Shown here one piece after another: positions 1 through 5,598 of a DNA stretch of 19,780 nt. The DNA comes from Propionibacteriaceae bacterium. GTDB lineage: Bacteria > Actinomycetota > Actinomycetes > Propionibacteriales > Propionibacteriaceae. The DNA is taken from the NCBI GenBank assembly GCA_009781325.1, contig WQYJ01000014.1, positions 1 through 19,780 on the forward strand, written 5' to 3'. How positions within the stretch are numbered: position 1 is the stretch's first letter; every line of letters begins with the position of its first letter. A model generated the notes under the pieces. That model saw only the letters and a list, made by a program, of their open reading frames with translations, was not told the origin of the DNA and made no database searches. The position numbers and the translations under genes are program-made.

Positions 1-163
1 AGCAGATCTTTGGTAACTGTGTTGTCTTACCTGACCCGGTCTCCCCTGAAAGGATCACAACCTGGTGGGTACGAATCAACTGCGCAATCTCATCCGTATG
101 CGCAGCAATAGGCAGCGACGGATCCACCGCCAGATTCACACCACTGAGCGCACTCACCCGCAC
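1..163 (-). CDS. hrpA: HrpA-type ATP-dependent DEAH-box RNA helicase, N-terminal fragment
   Basis: The minus-strand frame from 163 to the left edge is open for 54 codons and runs off the window, so only the N-terminus is present. Residues about 16-33 (PSLPIAAHTDEIAQLIRT) are followed by QVVILSGETGSGKTTQLPK, the Walker A (motif I) of HrpA/DEAH RNA helicases; the GETGSGKTTQ-P signature is what identifies it. By family knowledge these are ATP-driven 3'-5' RNA helicases linked to RNA processing and ribosome quality control. The start is uncertain: GTG at 163 is the first standard start codon after an in-frame TGA near 205, with GTG also at 157, 139 and 127, and none has a strong Shine-Dalgarno. 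The gene is divergent from murB and its upstream side is the repeat element. The DEAH motif itself lies outside the window. Confidence 0.82.
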   Translation of the reverse strand, partial: MRVSALSGVNLAVDPSLPIAAHTDEIAQLIRTHQVVILSGETGSGKTTQLPKIC

Positions 164-206
164 AAATCTACCGTGCTCATCCGCATACAGCCATCCTCCC
201 CCACCC

Positions 207-241
207 GGTCATCCTGCCGTCAGGCAGGACCCCCGGCGGCC
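207..241 (-). repeat. Inverted copy of the 35-bp hairpin module (left terminal repeat)
   Basis: Read on the minus strand, this is the same module as the four direct copies to its right, with loop TGAC like the copy at 285-319 and GGCCGCC like the copy at 521-555. It ends 43 bp before the GTG at 163, so it sits in the upstream region of hrpA. The stretch 242-284 next to it is a degenerate version of the last ~43 bp of the spacer between the direct copies. Confidence 0.85.
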
Positions 242-284
242 AAACTACGGACTTGAGTAGAGATCTACCCACAGTCCCTACGCT

Positions 285-674
285 GGCTGCCGGGGGTCCT
301 GCCTGACGGCAGGATGACCAGGGTTGGGATTTGTAGCGGAGTGCAGGCCCCCGGCAACCTGCGTAGGGACTTGGGTAAAGAACTACCCCCAGCCCCAACA
401 TCGGCTGCCGGGGGTCCTGCCTGGCGGCAGGATGACCAGGGTTGGGACTTGTAGCGAAGTGCAGGCCCCCGGCAACCTGCGTAGGGACTTGGGTAAAGAA
501 CTACCCCCAGCCCCAACATCGGCCGCCGGGGGTCCTGCCTGGCGGCAGGATGACCAGGGTTGGGACTTGTAGCGGAGTGCAGGCCCCCGGCAACCTGCGT
601 AGGGACTTGGGTAAAGAACTACCCCCAGCCCCAACATCGGCCGCCCGGGGGTCCTGCCTGGCGGCAGGATGACC
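285..674 (+). repeat. Tandem array: four hairpin modules separated by three near-identical 83-bp spacers
   Basis: Modules start at 285, 403, 521 and 639, an exact 118-bp period; the last module has one extra C (36 bp). The three spacers (320-402, 438-520, 556-638) differ at only a few bases, which suggests recent duplication or gene-conversion homogenisation. Each spacer contains further fold-back sequence: GGGTA-aagaac-TACCC, a GTTGGG...CCCCAAC pair closing most of the spacer, and GCAGGCCCCCGGCAACC, which is almost the reverse complement of the GGCTGCCGGGGGTCCTGC in the modules. The array ends 28 bp before the murB ATG, so any murB promoter must lie in or against the last copy. Confidence 0.92.
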
Positions 675-702
675 GGATTCACAGTGCACTAGGCTGGTAG
701 TC

Positions 703-1758
703 ATGGAACTCACCTTGCCGTCCCGGGTCATCCCAGAGTCACTTTTCCTGCGGGACTTCACCACCACGAGGGTCGGAGGGCCTGCCAATCAGGTCGTGGT
801 CGCGCGTACTGAAGCTGAACTGATTAACACAGTGAGTACGGCCGATGCACTCAATACCCCGGTTTTGGTGATCTCGGGGGGATCCAACATGGTTATTGCC
901 GACCAGGGTTTTCCTGGAGTGGCGGTTGTTGTTGCCACAACAGGAGTCACGGTCAGCACCGATGAATGTATCGTGTTTCTCAACGTCGCCGCTGGTGAGT
1001 CGTGGGATGGACTCGTGGCAGCGACGGTTGAACAAGGCTGGTCCGGTTTGGAGATGCTCTCCGGCATCCCTGGGCTGGTCGGAGCAGCTCCGGTTCAAAA
1101 CATTGGTGCGTACGGTTGGGAGGTCAGTAAGGTCATCACCGAAGTTCGCGCCTTCGACCGCCAAACCTCAACTGTAGTCACCCTCTCCCCGCCAGATTGC
1201 CAGTTTGACTATCGCACCAGCCGTATCAAACAGGAAGCAGACCGCTATGTTGTCCTGAGCGTGGAGCTCGCTGTGAGAGTCTCGGACACCTCCGGGCCAA
1301 TTGAGTACGCCGACCTGGCTCGCTATCTGGGTGTTGACATGGGAGCCACGGCACCAATCAGAGACGTTCGCCAAGCAGTCCTGGAAGTACGGCGCACCAA
1401 GGGTATGGTCCTCGACGCGGCCGATCATGACACCTGGAGTTCCGGCAGTTTCTTCACTAACCCCATCATCTCAACCGAACAGGCAGCGGTTCTTCCTGCT
1501 CAGGCTCCGCGTTTTCCCCAGGCAAACGGAGGAGTCAAAACTTCAGCAGCATGGCTCATCGACCACGCCGGCTTCCATAAAGGTTTTGGTGAGGGTGCGG
1601 CAACCCTCTCCACCAAGCACGTCCTTGCTCTCACCAACCGAGGCACTGCCACCGCCCAAGACATCATCACCCTGGCGCGGAGAATCCGAGCAGGAGTGGA
1701 GTCAGCCTATGGGATCACCCTCGAACCAGAGCCCATCCTGATAGGTCTGAGTCTGTAA
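703..1758 (+). CDS. murB: UDP-N-acetylenolpyruvoylglucosamine reductase (MurB)
   Basis: FAD-dependent, NADPH-using enzyme that reduces UDP-GlcNAc-enolpyruvate to UDP-MurNAc, the second committed step of cytoplasmic peptidoglycan precursor synthesis. The 351-residue product has the FAD-binding GGSNMVI (59-65), the type I MurB signature GIPGLVGAAPVQNIGAYG (121-138), DYRTS (169-173) with the substrate Arg, RRTKGMVLD (230-238), GSFFTNP (248-254) with the proton-donor Ser, and a C-terminal LEPEP (340-344) carrying the catalytic Glu. Length is usual for the E. coli-type subfamily. The ATG at 703 is the start that gives the normal N-terminus; its Shine-Dalgarno is weak (AGG about 10 nt upstream). 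It is divergent from hrpA across the repeat element and ends 6 bp from the convergent ylxR stop. Confidence 0.97.
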   Translation: MELTLPSRVIPESLFLRDFTTTRVGGPANQVVVARTEAELINTVSTADALNTPVLVISGGSNMVIADQGFPGVAVVVATTGVTVSTDECIVFLNVAAGESWDGLVAATVEQGWSGLEMLSGIPGLVGAAPVQNIGAYGWEVSKVITEVRAFDRQTSTVVTLSPPDCQFDYRTSRIKQEADRYVVLSVELAVRVSDTSGPIEYADLARYLGVDMGATAPIRDVRQAVLEVRRTKGMVLDAADHDTWSSGSFFTNPIISTEQAAVLPAQAPRFPQANGGVKTSAAWLIDHAGFHKGFGEGAATLSTKHVLALTNRGTATAQDIITLARRIRAGVESAYGITLEPEPILIGLSL

Positions 1759-1764
1759 GCATCG

Positions 1765-2010
1765 TCACGGCTTAACCGGAAAAACCTCCACGTGAGCATC
1801 GGCAGGGATTGCTGTCCGGAAGGCTCGTGACAGACGGCCCTTTTTCGCCGCCAACTGCACACACTCACCTCCTGGATGAATCCAGGCACCACGCCCAGGT
1901 GTTGTTCGGCTGACAATGATTGCACTGCCCGTCCATGCCAAGCGCACAAGCTCGGATTGGGGCGCAGTCAGCCGACACCCGACACAGGTACGAATAGGCT
2001 GCGCCATCAT
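1765..2010 (-). CDS. ylxR: YlxR/RnpM family RNA-binding protein (DUF448)
   Basis: Small basic protein of 81 residues with the family signature RTCVGCR (7-13) and GRGAWIHP (39-46). Members sit between nusA and infB in most bacteria; the B. subtilis homologue RnpM binds RNase P RNA and modulates the enzyme. The gene begins 4 bp after the nusA stop, so it is the third cistron of rimP-nusA-ylxR. Two ATG codons (2010 and 2007) are adjacent and either could be used; no strong Shine-Dalgarno is visible, consistent with translational coupling to nusA. infB, the usual next gene, is not downstream: the convergent murB lies there instead. Confidence 0.93.
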   Translation of the reverse strand: MMAQPIRTCVGCRLTAPQSELVRLAWTGSAIIVSRTTPGRGAWIHPGGECVQLAAKKGRLSRAFRTAIPADAHVEVFPVKP

Positions 2011-2014
2011 CAGG

Positions 2015-2989
2015 TCAGACTTGCTCGGCGGTGTCCGGGCGAATATCGATCCTCCACCCAGTCAACTTGGCAGCTAGGCGGGCATTTTGACCATCACGGC
2101 CAATAGCAAGACTCAACTGATAGTCAGGTACGACCGCGCAGGCCTTCCTGGCTCCAAGATCCACAATGGTCACCGAGGAAACCCGAGCAGGCGACAGGGC
2201 TTGGGCCACAAACTCCGCCGGATCCTCCGACCAGTCAATGATGTCGATCTTTTCCCCGTTGAGTTCATTCATCACTGCGCGTACCCGAGAACCCATAGGA
2301 CCAATCAGGGCGCCCTTCGCGGATACCTCCGGTGACTTGGAGCGTACAGCGATCTTCGTGCGGTGTCCGGCTTCGCGGGCAATCTCACGGATCTCAACGG
2401 TCTGATCAGCGATTTCCGGGACCTCTTGGCGGAAGAGTTTCTCCACTAACCCAGGGTGAGTACGTGAGACAACAACCTGCGGGCCGCGCATCTCCTTGCG
2501 GACCGCCACGACATAGACCCGCAGTCTCATCCCATGGGTATACTGCTCCCCTGGTACCTGCTCAGCCGTAGGCATGATCGCTTCCACCGACCCCAAGTCC
2601 ACCCGTACTGTGCGAGAATCCTTATCCTGCTGGATCGTCCCCAGAACGATGTCGCCTTCCTTAGCCAGGAAATGCCCGTACCGCTGCTCATCTTCAGCCT
2701 CACGAATACGATTCATGATGATTTGGCGTGCCGTTGCCGCAGCAACTCTCCCGAAATCATGGGGAGTGGCATCAACCTCAGCAAGAACATCCCCGTCCTC
2801 ATTAAACTCCGGTGCCCACACTATGACCTTGCCGGTTTTCCGATCCAGGGTCACTCTGGCTCCCATGGCATGGCCCGGCACCTTTTCGTACGCATGGAGA
2901 AGCGCCTCTTCGAGCGCGGAGATCATGACTTCAACCTTGATCCCGCGCTCCTGTTCTAGTTGTCTGAGAGCAGATAAATCAATATCCAT
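2015..2989 (-). CDS. nusA: Transcription termination/antitermination factor NusA
   Basis: RNA polymerase-binding factor controlling pausing, termination and rRNA antitermination. The 324 residues give the N-terminal RNAP-binding domain (1-~108), an S1 domain (~111-178, GDIVLGTIQQ to VVVSR), KH1 with its GxxG loop (IGPMGSR, 229-235) and KH2 (LAIGRDGQNARLA, 294-306). The protein ends just after KH2, so it lacks the acidic C-terminal repeats of E. coli NusA, which is normal in actinobacteria. The start is well supported: AAGGAG lies 5 nt upstream of the ATG, embedded in the last codons of rimP, whose TAG is 2 bp from the nusA start. Cotranscription and translational coupling with rimP are therefore likely. 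Confidence 0.97.
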   Translation of the reverse strand: MDIDLSALRQLEQERGIKVEVMISALEEALLHAYEKVPGHAMGARVTLDRKTGKVIVWAPEFNEDGDVLAEVDATPHDFGRVAAATARQIIMNRIREAEDEQRYGHFLAKEGDIVLGTIQQDKDSRTVRVDLGSVEAIMPTAEQVPGEQYTHGMRLRVYVVAVRKEMRGPQVVVSRTHPGLVEKLFRQEVPEIADQTVEIREIAREAGHRTKIAVRSKSPEVSAKGALIGPMGSRVRAVMNELNGEKIDIIDWSEDPAEFVAQALSPARVSSVTIVDLGARKACAVVPDYQLSLAIGRDGQNARLAAKLTGWRIDIRPDTAEQV

Positions 2990-2991
2990 CT

Positions 2992-3450
2992 CTACTCCTT
3001 ATCCTCGTCGCGGTTCATTTCTACTTGGACCACGGCTTTCACGATCTGCGAATAGGGCAGATTCCCAGCCTCGAGGAGAGTCACGTCATCATCGGCGGCA
3101 CCGGTGATCCGATCCGTGAACGGGTTACCTTCGCGCGGGGTGATCTTCACCAGCCTGCCGACATTGCGTCTGTAGTGGGCAGGTTTTTGCAATGGACGAT
3201 CCACTCCGCGTGTTCCAATCTCCAAGACGGACGGCGTGTCGCCCATGATGTTCTCATCATCAAGCGCGCGCGAGATCTGCGTGGAAATTTCGGCCACCTC
3301 ATCAAGAGTGAGCCCCGTACCAGTGGCACCATCGCCATCAATTGTGATCCTGACAAGCCTGCGCGACCCCGCTTTGGACTGCTGGATTTCCTCCAGATCC
3401 ATTCCATGGCGCACCAACACCCGATCAACGCAATCATTCAACGATGTCAT
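2992..3450 (-). CDS. rimP: Ribosome maturation factor RimP
   Basis: RimP assists 30S subunit maturation, helping 3' domain assembly. The product has 152 residues. Its core motif SVLEIGTRGVDRPL (about 87-100) corresponds to the family's LEVSSPGLDRPL, and the N-terminal LVRITIDGD strand also fits the fold. The C-terminal SH3-like half includes GRLVKITPREGNPFTDRITGA. The ATG at 3450 has a strong Shine-Dalgarno (GAGGAG, 7-8 nt upstream). It is the first gene of the rimP-nusA-ylxR operon and is divergent from the lipoprotein gene, so the operon promoter should lie in 3451-3541. Confidence 0.95.
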   Translation of the reverse strand: MTSLNDCVDRVLVRHGMDLEEIQQSKAGSRRLVRITIDGDGATGTGLTLDEVAEISTQISRALDDENIMGDTPSVLEIGTRGVDRPLQKPAHYRRNVGRLVKITPREGNPFTDRITGAADDDVTLLEAGNLPYSQIVKAVVQVEMNRDEDKE

Positions 3451-3541
3451 CGTCGATCTCCTCTTCAGTTGTCGGGTTCACTTGTCCCTTGGGTCTGTGT
3501 CAATTTTAGCCCTAAGACTCCTCTTTGGGTACGATCATTTC
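3451..3541. promoter_or_regulatory. Divergent promoter region between rimP (minus) and the lipoprotein gene (plus)
   Basis: This 91-bp gap must carry the promoter of the rimP-nusA-ylxR operon and probably that of the lipoprotein gene. On the minus strand I see TTGACA at 3503-3498 but only a poor -10 (TGAACC) 17 nt on, and an overlapping -10-like TAAAAT (3508-3503) without a good -35. On the plus strand TTGTCC (3484-3489) could be a -35 with AT-rich sequence at 3502-3508. The exact elements cannot be fixed from sequence alone. Confidence 0.35.
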
Positions 3542-4468
3542 ATGCGAAAACTGCTCGTTTCCTTCATCGGTGGTGCTCTTATTCTCTCTGGTCTGACCGG
3601 ATGCGCGGATCCGCTCATCTCTGGTACGCCTCCCGTACCAAGTATTGACGCTGGATTCAGTGCCAACATCACCAAAGCAACCGATGAAATTGCCCTGATT
3701 TGGAATGCTGTCAAAGATCTCGGCGACAGTGATCCCCAGGATCCAAAGTGGGGGTACATGGAGTCAGCACTGGAGTCGATGTGGTTGGTACTCACTGGTC
3801 CCGATCCGCTTCATCGCATCCCATCTGCCCGCGCAAAACTGCAGGTTACCCCGGTCGGTCTCGACAAGGATGCCACCTCGGAACTCTTGGTCAATGCCCG
3901 GGATGCCAACATCGGACGAGCGGAAGCATCCTCAGGACTTGAGGCTGTGTTCTGGGCAAGTATTGCCTGTGGACTCGACCAGGTACGCCTGGGGTTAACA
4001 CGACCCTATGGGGAGCCTATTGCGCCAGATTCTACTGCCACTATTGCTATCCAGGACATGGATGCTGCTGTGGTCGAACTCATCGCCCGCTACCACGAAG
4101 CGGTTTTCGCTCTGAAACCAGCCCTAGGGTTCTTGGACTCCAAGAATCCCAACCGCGCCAACTTCGAACAGATTCTCAACACTGTCCAAGCTGATCTAGA
4201 AAAACTCATCGCCCTCGCCCACAGCCTGGACATCACCCCTCCCCCATCAGCCGGGGTCTACGAACTCCCCGCAGGACGCGACACTGCCGCCAGTTACGCT
4301 CTAGTTGCGATCTCCCAGCAGAGCCTAGTCGAAGCCTCCGCAGTTCTGGTTGCCTCCAGTACGAACCCCTCGTCCACGATCAGCTACCTCATGACCAACG
4401 CAACTCTGGGCTTGCCACTGGGAATAGGCACAGCCGTGTGGCCCGGGTGGCCGGATGGAACACACTAA
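3542..4468 (+). CDS. Putative secreted lipoprotein, possibly ferritin-like (DUF4439-type)
   Basis: The 308-residue product starts with a lipoprotein signal peptide: MRK, a hydrophobic core at 4-17, and lipobox LTGC with Cys21 as the probable lipidated residue, so it should be anchored to the outer face of the membrane. The mature part is mostly helical and Ala-rich; residues from about 240 onward (AGRDTAASYALVAISQQSL) and the C-terminal VWPGWPD resemble the actinobacterial DUF4439 ferritin-like proteins encoded between rimP and proS, but I see no clear metal-ligand set. Function is unknown. The frame is open back to 3236, but only the ATG at 3542 gives a signal peptide and avoids running through rimP. 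Its TAA overlaps the stop codon of the convergent RhuM gene. Confidence 0.82.
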   Translation: MRKLLVSFIGGALILSGLTGCADPLISGTPPVPSIDAGFSANITKATDEIALIWNAVKDLGDSDPQDPKWGYMESALESMWLVLTGPDPLHRIPSARAKLQVTPVGLDKDATSELLVNARDANIGRAEASSGLEAVFWASIACGLDQVRLGLTRPYGEPIAPDSTATIAIQDMDAAVVELIARYHEAVFALKPALGFLDSKNPNRANFEQILNTVQADLEKLIALAHSLDITPPPSAGVYELPAGRDTAASYALVAISQQSLVEASAVLVASSTNPSSTISYLMTNATLGLPLGIGTAVWPGWPDGTH

Positions 4469-5532
4469 TCGGGCTGCGCGCACCCCTCGGAAGACCCCTT
4501 CTTTTCAATTTGCAGATGTGCTTGATAGAGGTCATCGAGATCCTCAGCTTCAATCTCCATGGCTTGCTCGCGATCACGTTGGCGCCGCGATTGTGAGAAT
4601 ACTGACCACTGGACATCCACTTCAGCTTCCATGTCTGTGTGTGCCACTGAGCCAAGGCCTCCTAAAAGTGAGTATCGGTTCGCGTCGAGCAGTCGGTCTA
4701 CGGAAGCCACCCATTCGGTCATGGACGTGACCAGATGCCGTTCTGCCTGTCCCTCGGCAAAGGCCAAGAACTGCTCAACGAGGCGGTCAAGAACCGTCAA
4801 TTCTGAATCAGTCAAATAGTTCTTTGCAATGACTGCATCGACCTTGTTCGGACGATCACCCGACCATGTTGTCAGCCCACAATTCGTTGACTCACTTCGA
4901 CACCTGTCCAGTATCAACTCAGCTGCAGTATGACCAGTCACCGCGTAAAGCAACTTATTCTGGATCGTGGCAAAGAAGACCTTAGCGACTTCAGAGGAAC
5001 CGTCATAGTCCACACTGGTATCTCGAAACAGATCCTTCACTTTCTGATAAAACCTCTTCTCAGAGGCACGAATGGCCCTAATCCGACGAGAGAGTTCTTC
5101 AAAGTAGTCAATGCCGCCTGGCGTCTTCAGGCGGTCGTCATCCAGCGCAAATCCCTTAGTGATGAACTCCCTGAGAACCTGAGTAGCCCAGATACGGAAA
5201 TGGGTTGCCACTTGGCTCTTCACTCGGTATCCGACACAGATGATCATGTCCAGGTTATAGTGAGCCACTTCTCGGGAGACACTTCGAGAGCCTTCCTGTC
5301 GAACTATTAAGAAATTCTGAATAGTTGGCCTCACCGGCAGTTCACCTTCAAGAAGAATGTTCTTTATGTGCATATTTATGTTGGGAATGCTCACACCAAA
5401 GAGGTCAGCCAACTGCGCTTGCGTAAGCCAAACACTCTCCCCGTCAAAACGAACATCTAGTCGAGGCTTACCGCTCTGATCGGCATAGACAATGAATCGT
5501 CCATCTGGTGCTGGTGTTATGTCCGTGGTCAT
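4465..5532 (-). CDS. RhuM-family protein (virulence_RhuM-like), accessory gene
   Basis: The 355-residue product has the RhuM-family N-terminus: a beta-rich segment LDVRFDGESVWLTQAQLADLF (25-45) running into a helix-turn-helix-like LTQAQLADLFGVSIPNINMH, then REVAHYNLDMIICVGYRVKS (87-106) and FRIWATQVLREFITKGFALDD (112-132). The C-terminal half contains a helical region and a Glu/Arg-rich tail (315-346). RhuM was named for a gene in a Salmonella pathogenicity island; its biochemical role is not established, and homologues are common in islands and near restriction or toxin-antitoxin genes. GGAG 6 nt before the ATG supports the start. The gene follows proS by 66 bp on the same strand, and its TAG overlaps the TAA of the convergent lipoprotein gene. 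It looks more AT-rich than its neighbours (for example 5300-5400), suggesting acquisition. Confidence 0.85.
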   Translation of the reverse strand: MTTDITPAPDGRFIVYADQSGKPRLDVRFDGESVWLTQAQLADLFGVSIPNINMHIKNILLEGELPVRPTIQNFLIVRQEGSRSVSREVAHYNLDMIICVGYRVKSQVATHFRIWATQVLREFITKGFALDDDRLKTPGGIDYFEELSRRIRAIRASEKRFYQKVKDLFRDTSVDYDGSSEVAKVFFATIQNKLLYAVTGHTAAELILDRCRSESTNCGLTTWSGDRPNKVDAVIAKNYLTDSELTVLDRLVEQFLAFAEGQAERHLVTSMTEWVASVDRLLDANRYSLLGGLGSVAHTDMEAEVDVQWSVFSQSRRQRDREQAMEIEAEDLDDLYQAHLQIEKKGSSEGCAQPD

Positions 5533-5598
5533 TAACTGCTCCTCATTTCGGCGATGGGACCATCATCGCAGCAACCTCCGACAGTTTCTGGCGCACTC

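Larger units (their letters stand above)
205..676. mobile_element. MITE-like repeat element with terminal inverted repeats and an internal 118-bp tandem array
   Basis: The whole hrpA-murB intergenic region (164-702) is dominated by this block. A 35-bp module (core tcctgcc-tgac/tggc-ggcagga, a 7-bp stem with a 4-nt loop, flanked by GGxxGCCGGGGG and GATGACC) occurs inverted at 207-241 and direct at 285-319, 403-437, 521-555 and 639-674. The outermost copies point outward and the match extends to CCGG at each edge, giving terminal inverted repeats of about 36 bp. I see no clear target-site duplication and no transposase, so a non-autonomous element or a REP/BIME-like cluster are both possible. 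It carries no credible coding sequence. Confidence 0.65.

Noticed and set aside
207..674. CRISPR array
   Set aside because: The spacers between modules are nearly identical to each other and 83 bp long, one module copy is inverted, and no cas genes are present.
177..788. Several overlapping open frames on both strands across the repeats, with repeating Pro/Gly/Arg-rich peptides
   Set aside because: They are translations of the 118-bp repeat; the same peptide recurs in register with the DNA period, no ribosome binding site is convincing, and the frames collide on both strands.
3236..3541. N-terminal extension of the lipoprotein (410-residue open frame)
   Set aside because: It runs antisense through rimP and would bury the signal peptide; the ATG at 3542 begins a standard lipoprotein signal sequence.
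5551..5569. 6-bp hairpin GCGATG/CATCGC between proS and the RhuM gene as a terminator
   Set aside because: The stem is short, has a 7-nt loop and no U-tract; chance occurrence is plausible.
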